DNA of 64,000 nt from NCBI GenBank assembly GCA_963842515.1, contig CAWJGO010000002.1:434001-498000 (forward strand), in the 5' to 3' direction. Shown one piece after another: positions 15,971-23,989 of this stretch (positions are counted from its first letter, which is position 1; the number at the start of each line of letters is the position of its first letter). The position numbers and the translations under genes are program-made. The DNA comes from CADEED01 sp963842515 (GTDB lineage Bacteria > Pseudomonadota > Gammaproteobacteria > Steroidobacterales > Steroidobacteraceae). The notes under the pieces are model-generated. The model saw only the letters and a program-made list of their open reading frames with translations. It ran no database searches and had not been told where the DNA came from.

Positions 15971-18577
15971 TCAGCTCCCCTTTTCATTGAGATCGGCGAG
16001 CCGCTTGAGAGTTTGTTTCGTCAGCGACTGCTGCTTCGTCCAGTAGCCAGCCCACGGGTCCTTGCGCTGCTTCGCGACGCGCCCGGGCACATTGTGCAGG
16101 TTGAAGTGCGTGCCGCGGATGTCCTCGTCGATTTCCTCCCAGGCCACTGGCGTGGAGACACCGGCGCCCGGACGCCAGCGCGGCGAGAACGCTGCCACGG
16201 CAGTGGCGCCGAACCCATTGCGTAGATAGTCCACGAAGATCTTGTTCTTGCGATTCCGCTCTCCGGTCTTGGAGGTGAACATCGTCGGGGCGAGACGCTC
16301 CATGAACAGAGTGATGCTGCGCGCGAACTCCTTCGCGGTTTCCCAGTCGGGACGGGGTGCGGCGAGCGGGACCACGACGTGCAGACCCTTGCCGCCGGTG
16401 GTCTTCACCCACGATTCGAGTCCGAGATCCTTCATGAGCTTGCGGATCACCAGTGCAGCGTCGCGAATCGGTGGATAGTCGAGCTCGGCGCCGGGATCCA
16501 GATCGAACGTGATGCGGTCTGCCTGCTTGGGTTTCGGCATCACCGCGCCCCAGCTATGCAGCTCGACGGCGCCCACCTGCGCGAGATGGAGCAGCCCTTC
16601 GGGCGAATCGCAGACGACGAAGTCAGGGTCCTTGTCGGTGTTCGGAATCTGCACGATGCGCAGGCCGGCACTCGACTTCTCGAGAAAGTGCTTCTGGAAA
16701 AATGGCTTCGAGCCGTGCGTGTTGCGCAGGATGCTCAACGGCCGATCCTGGTAGTGAGGCATGGCGCGCTCGCCGACTGCCGCGAAGTACTCGGCGAGTT
16801 GCTGCTTGGTGATGCCGTCATGCGGGAACAACACGCGTTCCGGATGTGTGAGCCGCCCGAGCGAGGCGGGCACTTCTTCGCTCGCCGCGCCGGACCTTTT
16901 CGTTGCCTTGCTCTTCGACTTGCTAGCCACGGGTTTTCCTTCCTTGACCACTTCCTCGGTATGCATCGGCTCCTCGCGGACCACGGTTTTCGGGTCGCGG
17001 TCCGCGCGCAGGCCAAGGTACCGCGGCTGGCGCAGGATGCCGCTGTGGGTCCAATCCGCGAACGCCACCTGGATGACGAGCTGTGGCTTCATCCAGTGCC
17101 AGTTCTCGCCCGACCGCTTGTCCGGATGGTTCGCGAATGGGCTTTCCTTCTGCGCGAGTTTCTTCGAGCGTTCATGCCATGCAGCGCGCTCTTTCGCGTC
17201 GAAACCGCCGCCGACGCGGCCAACGTACCTGAGTGTCTTGCCGGACTTCACCCCCACCAGCAGCGAAGAGAACGTGCCGGTGCCGCGGCCCGGCAGGAAG
17301 GCCGCGCCGCCGACCACGAATTCCTGCTCGCGATGGCATTTGACCTTGAGCCAGTTCTTCGATCGGTCGCCGGTGTAAGGCGAGTCGATTTTTTTGGCCA
17401 CCACGCCTTCGAGGTGCTGGTTGCACACGCGCGCCAGCAACTCGTTGCTGTCGCTGTGCATCTGGTCGGCCAGTCGCAGCGGCCCCGTGGCCGGTAGTTT
17501 GGCGAAGGCGGCATCCAGACGGGTCTTGCGCTCCGACAGGGGCAGGTCGCGCATGTCCTTTCCCTGCCAGTAGAGCAGGTCGAAGATGCACAGCTGCAGC
17601 TCCTCGAGCCGCCCTTGCTCCATCGTGTGTTGCAGCAGTGAGAAATCCGAGCGGCCGTTCGGGTCCGAGACGATGAGCTCGCCGTCCACCCATGCGCCAT
17701 CGAGTTTCATCCTGGCCAGTGCTTCGACGACCGGCCCGATCTTGTGCGTCCAGTCGATGCCATTGCGCGAAATGCAACGAACCTCGTCTCCGTCGCAGCG
17801 CGAGAGCAGGCGGACGCCGTCATACTTCAATTCGAATACCCAGCCTTTTTCCGCCGGCACCTTGTCGACGAGCGTGGCCAGCGTGGGTTTGATGCTCGCG
17901 GGCAGCGCGCCTCCGCGCGTGCCCTTCGATTTGGCACTTCGGGGCTTGGGCGCGCCACCACGTTTTGGTTTAAGCGGGGATTTCGCCGCCGCATTGGCCT
18001 TGGGCAGCGGGCCCGGCCGGTCCGCTCCGCCAGCATCGATGACCGCCGCGTCGGCGCCCGCGCGGGCGAATTCATCGTCACTCTTCATGAGCAGCCAGTT
18101 GGGCTGCTTTCCCTGCATGCGCGTGCGCACGAGGTGCCACCGGCCGCGAAGCTTCCTGCCGAACATCTCGAATTCGAGATGGCCTTTCTTCAGCCCTTGG
18201 TTGAAATCCGCGACAGGCTGCCAGGTGCCGCTGTCCCAGATATCGACGTGACCGCCGCCATACTGGCCTTTGGGGATGTCACCTTCGAAGGTGGCATATG
18301 CGATGGGATGATCTTCCACTTCGACGGCGAGCCGCTTGTCGTGCGGATCGAGCGACGGACCTTTCGGCACCGCCCAACTACGTAGTGTGCCGGCCCACTC
18401 GAGGCGAAAATCCCAGTGCAGACTTCGCGCCGCGTGTTTCTGCACGACGAAGATGCGCTTCGCCGCTTTGTGTGCGCGCGCTTGGTGGGACGGCTCAGCG
18501 GTTTTCTTGAAGTCGCGTTTGGCGACGTAGCGCTTGAGGCGCGCCTTGCCCGAGCCGCGATGTCCCGCGTCCGCCAT
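15971..18577 (-). CDS. ligD: LigD, multidomain ATP-dependent DNA ligase for end joining
   Basis: An 868-residue protein with the Pseudomonas-type order 3'-phosphoesterase, ligase, polymerase. Phosphoesterase: QKHAARSLHWDFRLE (46-60) with His48, His54 and Asp56, and GDIPKGQYGGGHVDIWDSG. A Lys/Pro/Ala-rich linker follows. Ligase: ELKYDGVR with nucleotidyl Lys251 and later EGVVAKKIDSPY. A basic linker precedes the primase-like domain with LTHPERVLFP and the metal motif TFDLDPG. It seals double-strand breaks together with Ku. It starts three bases after the ku stop. Confidence 0.96.
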   Translation of the reverse strand: MADAGHRGSGKARLKRYVAKRDFKKTAEPSHQARAHKAAKRIFVVQKHAARSLHWDFRLEWAGTLRSWAVPKGPSLDPHDKRLAVEVEDHPIAYATFEGDIPKGQYGGGHVDIWDSGTWQPVADFNQGLKKGHLEFEMFGRKLRGRWHLVRTRMQGKQPNWLLMKSDDEFARAGADAAVIDAGGADRPGPLPKANAAAKSPLKPKRGGAPKPRSAKSKGTRGGALPASIKPTLATLVDKVPAEKGWVFELKYDGVRLLSRCDGDEVRCISRNGIDWTHKIGPVVEALARMKLDGAWVDGELIVSDPNGRSDFSLLQHTMEQGRLEELQLCIFDLLYWQGKDMRDLPLSERKTRLDAAFAKLPATGPLRLADQMHSDSNELLARVCNQHLEGVVAKKIDSPYTGDRSKNWLKVKCHREQEFVVGGAAFLPGRGTGTFSSLLVGVKSGKTLRYVGRVGGGFDAKERAAWHERSKKLAQKESPFANHPDKRSGENWHWMKPQLVIQVAFADWTHSGILRQPRYLGLRADRDPKTVVREEPMHTEEVVKEGKPVASKSKSKATKRSGAASEEVPASLGRLTHPERVLFPHDGITKQQLAEYFAAVGERAMPHYQDRPLSILRNTHGSKPFFQKHFLEKSSAGLRIVQIPNTDKDPDFVVCDSPEGLLHLAQVGAVELHSWGAVMPKPKQADRITFDLDPGAELDYPPIRDAALVIRKLMKDLGLESWVKTTGGKGLHVVVPLAAPRPDWETAKEFARSITLFMERLAPTMFTSKTGERNRKNKIFVDYLRNGFGATAVAAFSPRWRPGAGVSTPVAWEEIDEDIRGTHFNLHNVPGRVAKQRKDPWAGYWTKQQSLTKQTLKRLADLNEKGS

Positions 18578-18580
18578 GCA

Positions 18581-19543
18581 TCACGCGCGACGTGCGGCGC
18601 GTGTGTTGGTGGTGCGGCGCCTGGCGGCGACGTGTTTGCGCTTGGTAGCCCGGACGGTGCTCGCACCCGAGCTGCCGCCTTTCTGTTCGAGGCTTCGCTG
18701 CAGCAGTGACATGAGGTCCACCACCTTGCCTCCGCCCGTCGCGCGTTCCTCGACTCCCTTTTCGGGCTCGGTGAGCGCGTGTGTCTGTCCCGCCTTCACC
18801 TTCTGCTCGATGCGCTTCATGAGATCGTCGCGATAGGTGTCGGTGAAAGCCTCCGGCTTCCATTTCTCGCTCATCTCCTCGACGAGCTTGAGCGCCATCT
18901 GCAATTCACGGCCGCCCGCGGCGTTGGCTTTCCTGGCGGCCGCTGCGGCCACATCCGGGTGTGGCTGGATCTCCTCCTGATAACGCAGCGTGTTCAATAC
19001 GATGATCTTGCCGACCGGCATCAGCGCCGCGACGTGCTGTCGGCTGCGCAGCACGAACGTCGCCACGGCAAGCTTCTTCGATTGCTCCAGCGTTTCGCGC
19101 AGCAGTGAGTAGACCCGCTCACCGTTCTTGTCGGGCATGAGGAAGTAGGGCGTGTCGAAGTAATAGGGCGCGATCGCGTCGCGATCGACGAAGGTCTGGA
19201 TGTCGATGGTCCGAGACGCTTCGACGTTGGCGCGTCGAAAGTCCTCGTCCGTGAGCACCACGTATTCGCCCTTCTCATATTCATACCCCTTCACGACGTT
19301 GTTCCAGTCGACCACCTTGCCCGTGGACTTGTTGTATCGCTGGTAGCCGACGGGCGCGAAGTCGCGCTTGTCGAGCAGGTTGAGATCGAGCTCATGAGCG
19401 CGTGCGGCGGTATGCAGGCTCACCGGGATGTGGATGAGGCTGAAGCTGATGGCGCCATTCCATAAGCCCCGCGCGCCACGCTTGGGCTTCTCTTCGCCAT
19501 TGCCATCGCCTTCGCCGCGGCCGTTTTTTCTGGACTTAGCTAT
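18581..19543 (-). CDS. ku: Ku, DNA-end-binding protein for non-homologous end joining
   Basis: Homodimeric bacterial Ku that threads onto DNA ends and recruits LigD. Core motifs include LDLNLLDKRDFAPVGYQRYN, KGYEYEKGEYVVLTDEDF and TIDIQTFVD; the tail is Lys/Arg-rich. A start at the first GTG (19423) would delete the conserved first strand. The same frame continues upstream through GLWNGAISFSLIHIPVSLH and MAKSRKN-like residues to an ATA at 19543, seven bases after GGAG. No ATG, GTG or TTG exists in between. The ATA start is inferred and gives 320 residues; a base error is the alternative. It overlaps the Gfo/Idh gene by eight bases. Confidence 0.85.
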   Translation of the reverse strand: MAKSRKNGRGEGDGNGEEKPKRGARGLWNGAISFSLIHIPVSLHTAARAHELDLNLLDKRDFAPVGYQRYNKSTGKVVDWNNVVKGYEYEKGEYVVLTDEDFRRANVEASRTIDIQTFVDRDAIAPYYFDTPYFLMPDKNGERVYSLLRETLEQSKKLAVATFVLRSRQHVAALMPVGKIIVLNTLRYQEEIQPHPDVAAAAARKANAAGGRELQMALKLVEEMSEKWKPEAFTDTYRDDLMKRIEQKVKAGQTHALTEPEKGVEERATGGGKVVDLMSLLQRSLEQKGGSSGASTVRATKRKHVAARRRTTNTRAARRA

Positions 19544-20657
19544 GGCCGCTCTCCGCTTGTACCAGTGAGGGCTCGCGCGGCACCGCGGGCTTGCGCATTT
19601 CCTGTCGAAGCGATGGGCGCCGCTGTTTGGTCGGCGCTTCCACGAGCGCCCAGCCGCCGGTGCCGATCGAGCGATGGATGGCCTCGATGATGGCGACGTC
19701 GATCAGGCCTTCCAGCCCCGATGGCTCAGGACGCCGGTTGGCACGCACGGCCTTCGCAAAATGCACGAGCTCGGGGGCGAACTGGTCGCTCTTGGCGAAT
19801 TTCTTGCGCTGCTTCTTGTCGCCGACTGTGAGCTCGTAGCTCAACCCTTCGGCGTACTCGAAGGCCGGGTCGACGACCACGCTGCCCTTGGTGCCGACGA
19901 TCTCGTACCGGGACCGGTCCGCGGCGCCGAAACTGCAGATGAAATTCGCAACGCGATTCCGCGGAAATTTCATGATCACGTGCAGAGTCTCCGGCACCTC
20001 GGTGAAACGCCGGTCGCCGCTGTTGGTGGCCGTGGCCCATACCTGCGTGGGCTCGTCGGCGAACACATAGCGCGCCGCGTTCTGGCAATAGATGCCGATG
20101 TCCCATTCGGGCCCGCCACCGAGCTCGCGATCGACGCGGATATTTCCCGATTTCACCTGCATCGAGAACTGGGAGTCGAAGTAGCGCGCCTCACCGATGC
20201 GCTTCTTGCGCACGATGTCGGCCACCTCGAGATTGCAGCGCTCGAAGTGCAGGCGGTACGCCGTCATGAGGTGCACGCCGTTTCGCTCGCACGCTTCGAT
20301 CATTCGCTGACAATCGTGCACGCTCGTGGCGAGCGGCTTTTCGCACAGCACATGGAGTCCGGAGTCGGCGGCGCGGATGGTCCACGCGGCGTGCAGCGTG
20401 TTAGGCAGCGCGATGTAGACGGCGTCGATGAGTCCACTGGCAAAGAGGTCGCGCGCGTCGTCGTACGAACAAAGGTGCTTGACGCCGTAACGGCGGCCCA
20501 GGGTCTTGAGCTTGGCCTTGGTGTCGGACACCAGTGCCGTCAGCTCCGCATGCGGGCGGGCGTGCTTGAAAGCGGGCAGCACTGCGGCCTGGGCGATGTG
20601 GCCGAGGCCGACCACAGCAAAGCGCACCGGACGCGCTGATCTTGCTGATGATTTCAT
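19536..20657 (-). CDS. Gfo/Idh/MocA-family oxidoreductase (cytoplasmic)
   Basis: A 373-residue NAD(P)-dependent dehydrogenase. Rossmann motif VVGLGHIA (15-22), then CEKPLA (105-110) with the family Lys-Pro, and a C-terminal alpha/beta substrate domain containing GGGPEWDIGIYCQNAARYVF, the usual GGG..D.G.Y signature. The sequence is closest in style to glucose-fructose oxidoreductase/xylose dehydrogenase relatives. No signal peptide, unlike the two paralogues at 39-42 kb. It heads the ku-ligD group, overlapping ku. A sugar dehydrogenase co-transcribed with end-joining genes is an odd partner. It is divergent from thrS. Confidence 0.85.
   Translation of the reverse strand: MKSSARSARPVRFAVVGLGHIAQAAVLPAFKHARPHAELTALVSDTKAKLKTLGRRYGVKHLCSYDDARDLFASGLIDAVYIALPNTLHAAWTIRAADSGLHVLCEKPLATSVHDCQRMIEACERNGVHLMTAYRLHFERCNLEVADIVRKKRIGEARYFDSQFSMQVKSGNIRVDRELGGGPEWDIGIYCQNAARYVFADEPTQVWATATNSGDRRFTEVPETLHVIMKFPRNRVANFICSFGAADRSRYEIVGTKGSVVVDPAFEYAEGLSYELTVGDKKQRKKFAKSDQFAPELVHFAKAVRANRRPEPSGLEGLIDVAIIEAIHRSIGTGGWALVEAPTKQRRPSLRQEMRKPAVPREPSLVQAESGHS
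19541..19554 (-). promoter_or_regulatory. Ribosome binding site and ATA start of ku
   Basis: On the minus strand GGAGAG (19554-19549) lies seven bases (from GGAG) before ATA GCT AAG. The site falls inside the last codons of the Gfo/Idh gene, whose TAA stop is inside the first ku codons, so ribosomes finishing the first gene would be placed at the ku start. Confidence 0.5.
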
Positions 20658-20792
20658 TGATCACAGTTTTATGGCGACGCGCCGGTCCGGATATCAGCGA
20701 ACCGCCCGCGACCATGTCGGAATTGATTCTGCACAGCTGCGCTGGCAGGATGCTGCGCCTTCCAACTGCTTGATCTGCTTCCGAAATCCCCT

Positions 20793-22721
20793 ATGCCCAT
20801 CATTACGTTGCCGGACGGCAGCCAAAAGACTTTTGAACAGCCCGTGACCGTCGCCGAAGTGGCGCAGAGCATTGGCGCGGGCTTGGCTAGAGCGGCACTG
20901 GCCGGCCGCGTCAACGACAAGCTCGTCGATACCTCTTTTGCGATCACCGAAGACGCGAAGGTCTCCATCGTCACCGACAAAGACCCGGCGGCGCTCGAGA
21001 TCATTCGCCACTCCACCGCGCATCTGCTGGCCATGGCCGTGCAGGCTATCTACCCGAAGGCACAGGTGACTATCGGCCCGGTCATCGAGGACGGGTTCTT
21101 CTACGACTTCGCGTTCGAGCGCCCATTCACGCCCGAAGATCTGGAGAAGATCGAAGCCAAGATGCGCGAAATCGCCGCGGCCGACCTCAAGGTAACGCGG
21201 CGCGTCATGGACCGCGACGCGGCCGTGGCGTTGTTCCAGAGCATGGGCGAGAAATACAAGGCCGAGATCATCGCCAGCATTCCCTCGAACGAGCCGATCG
21301 GCCTGTATGGCCAAGGCGAATGGTTCGACCTGTGCCGTGGTCCGCACGTGCCGTCCACCGGCAAGCTGAAAGTCTTCAAGCTCATGAAAGTGGCCGGCGC
21401 CTATTGGCGCGGCGACCATCGCAACGAGATGCTCCAGCGCATCTACGGCACGGCGTGGTTGAACGACAAAGACCTGGCCGCTTATCTGCATCGCCTCGAG
21501 GAGGCCGAGAAGCGCGATCACCGGCGCATCGGCAAGGACCTCGACCTGTTTCACTTCCAGGAGGAAGCGCCGGGTGCAGTGTTCTGGCATCCCAAGGGCT
21601 GGCGTGTCTTCCAGCAATTGATCGGCTACATGCGCAAGCGGCAGGACGAGGCGGGTTATGGCGAGGTGAATGCGCCGGAGATCATGGAGTCGTCGCTGTG
21701 GCAGCGATCCGGACACCTGGAGAAATTCGGCGAGAACATGTTTCTCACCAAGACGCCCGACGATCGTGTGTTCGCCATCAAGCCGATGAACTGTCCCGGG
21801 CACATCCAGATCTTCAACCAGGGAATCCGCAGCTATAAAGAGCTCCCCGTCCGCTTCGCGGAATTCGGCAAGGTGCATCGATATGAGCCGTCCGGTGCCC
21901 TGCACGGCCTGATGCGTGTGCGGGCGTTCAACCAGGACGATGCGCATGTATTCATCACGGAGAACCAGATCACCGACGAATCGGTTCTCATCATCAAGCT
22001 GCTGCTCTCTATCTATAAGGACTTCGGATTCGACGATGTCGCGGTGAAGTTCGCCGACCGGCCGCCGAAGCGGGTGGGCTCGGACGAGATCTGGGACAAG
22101 TCGGAAAAGGCCCTGAAGGCGGCGGCGGCGGCGGCCGGCATCGAATGCGACTACAACCCGGGCGAGGGCGCCTTTTACGGTCCGAAGCTCGAATTCCATC
22201 TAAAGGACGCCATCGGCCGGACCTGGCAATGCGGCACCCTGCAGGTGGACCTGAACCTGCCGGGACGCCTCGGTGCCACCTATATCGATGAACACAGCCA
22301 GCGGCAGACGCCGGTGATGCTGCACCGGGCGATATTCGGCTCTTTGGAGCGGTTTTTCGGCATTTTGCTCGAGCACCACGCCGGCCGGTTGCCGGCATGG
22401 CTGGCGCCTACGCAGGCCGTGGTGATGACCATCACCGACCGGCAGGACGCTTACGTTCAACGAGTTGCGGAAACTCTTAGAAATCAAGGGATTCGCACCG
22501 AGATTGACTTGCGGAACGAAAAGGTGGGCTTTAAGATTCGCGCCCACACGCTGCAGCGCGTGCCATATCTATTGGTGGCAGGCGACAAGGAAGTGGCAGC
22601 GAATCAGATTTCAGTGCGTACCTTGAGTGGCAAGGATCTCGGCACGATGTCCCCGGAAGACTTTGTTAGTCGGCTCCGCGCGGAAGTCGGGAGCCACGGG
22701 CGCACATTGTTGGAGGGATGA
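20793..22721 (+). CDS. thrS: Threonyl-tRNA synthetase
   Basis: A 642-residue class II synthetase of normal length: TGS domain (about 1-60), editing domain with HSTAHLLAMA, catalytic core with AIKPMNCPGHIQIF and RYEPSGALHGLMRVRAFNQDDAH, and an anticodon-binding C-terminus ending VPYLLVAGDKEVAANQISVRT. It charges tRNA-Thr. It begins the translation block, with infC starting a few bases after its stop. The 135-base gap to the divergent Gfo/Idh gene should hold its promoter. In E. coli ThrS represses its own mRNA; I did not find an obvious operator stem-loop here. Confidence 0.97.
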   Translation: MPIITLPDGSQKTFEQPVTVAEVAQSIGAGLARAALAGRVNDKLVDTSFAITEDAKVSIVTDKDPAALEIIRHSTAHLLAMAVQAIYPKAQVTIGPVIEDGFFYDFAFERPFTPEDLEKIEAKMREIAAADLKVTRRVMDRDAAVALFQSMGEKYKAEIIASIPSNEPIGLYGQGEWFDLCRGPHVPSTGKLKVFKLMKVAGAYWRGDHRNEMLQRIYGTAWLNDKDLAAYLHRLEEAEKRDHRRIGKDLDLFHFQEEAPGAVFWHPKGWRVFQQLIGYMRKRQDEAGYGEVNAPEIMESSLWQRSGHLEKFGENMFLTKTPDDRVFAIKPMNCPGHIQIFNQGIRSYKELPVRFAEFGKVHRYEPSGALHGLMRVRAFNQDDAHVFITENQITDESVLIIKLLLSIYKDFGFDDVAVKFADRPPKRVGSDEIWDKSEKALKAAAAAAGIECDYNPGEGAFYGPKLEFHLKDAIGRTWQCGTLQVDLNLPGRLGATYIDEHSQRQTPVMLHRAIFGSLERFFGILLEHHAGRLPAWLAPTQAVVMTITDRQDAYVQRVAETLRNQGIRTEIDLRNEKVGFKIRAHTLQRVPYLLVAGDKEVAANQISVRTLSGKDLGTMSPEDFVSRLRAEVGSHGRTLLEG

Positions 22722-22733
22722 TTTATAGCGATT
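22712..22733 (+). promoter_or_regulatory. infC ribosome binding site with non-canonical start options
   Basis: GGAGGG (22712-22717) overlaps the thrS stop (22719-22721). The infC frame then offers ATA (22725, seven bases away) and ATT (22731, thirteen bases away), but no ATG, GTG or TTG before the conserved core. An ATG at 22718 is out of frame. Rare AUU-class starts are a known autoregulatory device of infC. Confidence 0.75.
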
Positions 22734-23246
22734 GCAACCAAGCGCGTAAGGCGCAACGAAGAGATCACCTCGCCGAAAGTGCGAGTGATTGGAGCTGACG
22801 GCGGACAGGTCGGGGTGCTAACAAGGTTCGAAGCACTCGATCTCGCGCGAAGCTCGGAGCTCGATCTCGTCGAAGTGTCGCCGCAGGCCGATCCCCCTGT
22901 GGTCCGCGTCATGGACTTCGGCAAATTTCTGTTCGAGCAGAACAAGAAATCGCATGCCGCGAAGCGCAAGCAGAAACAGATTCAGATCAAAGAGATCAAG
23001 TTTCGTCCCGGTACGGATGAGAACGATTACCAGATCAAACTGCGTAACATCATTCGCTTCCTGACCGAGGGTGATAAGGCCAAGGTGACTTTACGTTTCC
23101 GCGGCCGTGAGATGGCGCATACGGAAATTGGCCGGAAATTGCTGGACAGGCTGGTGGCAGATCTCGCGCAACACGCGTCGATCGAGCAGAACCCGCTGAT
23201 GGAAGGCAGGCAGATGGTCATGATGTTCGCGCAGAAAAAGAAGTAA
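22731..23246 (+). CDS. infC: Translation initiation factor IF-3
   Basis: A 171-residue protein if read from ATT at 22731 (then ATKRVRRNEEITSPKVRVIG); ATA at 22725 would add two residues. The N-domain has LDLVEVSPQADPPVVRVMDF, then a Lys-rich linker, and the C-domain has EIKFRPGTDENDYQIKLRN and RFRGREMAH, all diagnostic. IF-3 keeps ribosomal subunits apart and rejects non-standard start codons, so an AUU/AUA start gives negative feedback on its own synthesis (known for E. coli infC). It follows thrS and precedes rpmI, as in other Gammaproteobacteria. Confidence 0.96.
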   Translation: MATKRVRRNEEITSPKVRVIGADGGQVGVLTRFEALDLARSSELDLVEVSPQADPPVVRVMDFGKFLFEQNKKSHAAKRKQKQIQIKEIKFRPGTDENDYQIKLRNIIRFLTEGDKAKVTLRFRGREMAHTEIGRKLLDRLVADLAQHASIEQNPLMEGRQMVMMFAQKKK

Positions 23247-23247
23247 C

Positions 23248-23306
23248 CCGCCAGCCCTAACAAGTTTGGCGGATTCGCCCGTAGCGAGCCCGCACGCGAA
23301 AGCGTG
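23248..23306 (+). promoter_or_regulatory. Structured leader between infC and rpmI
   Basis: Two hairpins can be drawn in the 113-base gap: CCGCCA/TGGCGG (23248-23253 with 23267-23272) and CACGC-GAAA-GCGTG (23293-23306), the latter with a GNRA loop. In E. coli L20 binds the rpmI leader to repress the operon; whether these stems form that site or an attenuator is inference. Confidence 0.35.
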
Positions 23307-23359
23307 TGTGCTTTGTGATCGGGGCTATATACGGTTCATAAAGAACCAGGAGTTGATGT

Positions 23360-23563
23360 ATGCCCAAGTTGAAGACCAACCGGGCAGCGGCCAAGCGTTT
23401 TCGCAAAACGGCGAACGGATTCAAATCCGGCTCGGCAGGCCGCCGCCACAATCTCGGACACAAGCCTCGCAAGATCAAGCGCAAGCTGCGATCGGGCCGT
23501 TCCTCGCTCGTCGACAAGAGCGATCTGAACCGCGTCATCCAGCTGCTGCCCAACGCCAAATAA
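23360..23563 (+). CDS. rpmI: 50S ribosomal protein L35
   Basis: 67 residues, highly basic, MPKLKTNRAAAKRFRKTANG onward, with the family motif RRHNLGHKPRKIKRKLR. The start has AGGAG eight bases upstream. It is a late-assembling large-subunit protein, located as usual between infC and rplT. Confidence 0.97.
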   Translation: MPKLKTNRAAAKRFRKTANGFKSGSAGRRHNLGHKPRKIKRKLRSGRSSLVDKSDLNRVIQLLPNAK

Positions 23564-23596
23564 ACCTGGCTATCTAATTCTTCGAGGATACATTCC

Positions 23597-23980
23597 ATGG
23601 CACGAGTCAAACGGGGCGTCACCGCCTCAGCACGTCACAAGAAAGTTCTTGGCAAGGCGAAGGGCTATTACAACGCCCGCCGCAAGGTCTACCGCACCGC
23701 CAAGCAGGCCGTCATCAAGGCCGGCCAGTACGCCTATCGCGATCGCCGCGCCAAGAAGCGCGATTTCCGCGCGCTCTGGATTACCCGCATCAACGCCGCC
23801 GCGCGTGAATTCGGTCTGAGCTACAGCAAGATCATCAACGGCCTGAAGAAGGCGGAGATCGAAATCGATCGCAAGATGCTTGCCGATCTCGCTGTCAATC
23901 AGCCGGCGGCGTTTGCGAACATCGCGAAGCAGGCTCAGGCAGCCCTCGACAAAGCCGCGAAAGCCGCCAAAGCCGCATAA
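23597..23980 (+). CDS. rplT: 50S ribosomal protein L20
   Basis: 127 residues: MARVKRGVTASARHKKVLGK with the conserved ARVKRGV opening, AKGYYNARRKVYRTAKQAV and WITRINAAAREFGLSYSKII. It binds 23S rRNA early in assembly and in enterics represses rpmI-rplT translation. The C-terminus has an extra Ala/Lys-rich tail (about ten residues) compared with E. coli. pheS follows after nine bases. Confidence 0.97.
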   Translation: MARVKRGVTASARHKKVLGKAKGYYNARRKVYRTAKQAVIKAGQYAYRDRRAKKRDFRALWITRINAAAREFGLSYSKIINGLKKAEIEIDRKMLADLAVNQPAAFANIAKQAQAALDKAAKAAKAA

Positions 23981-23989
23981 GGCGGCTTC

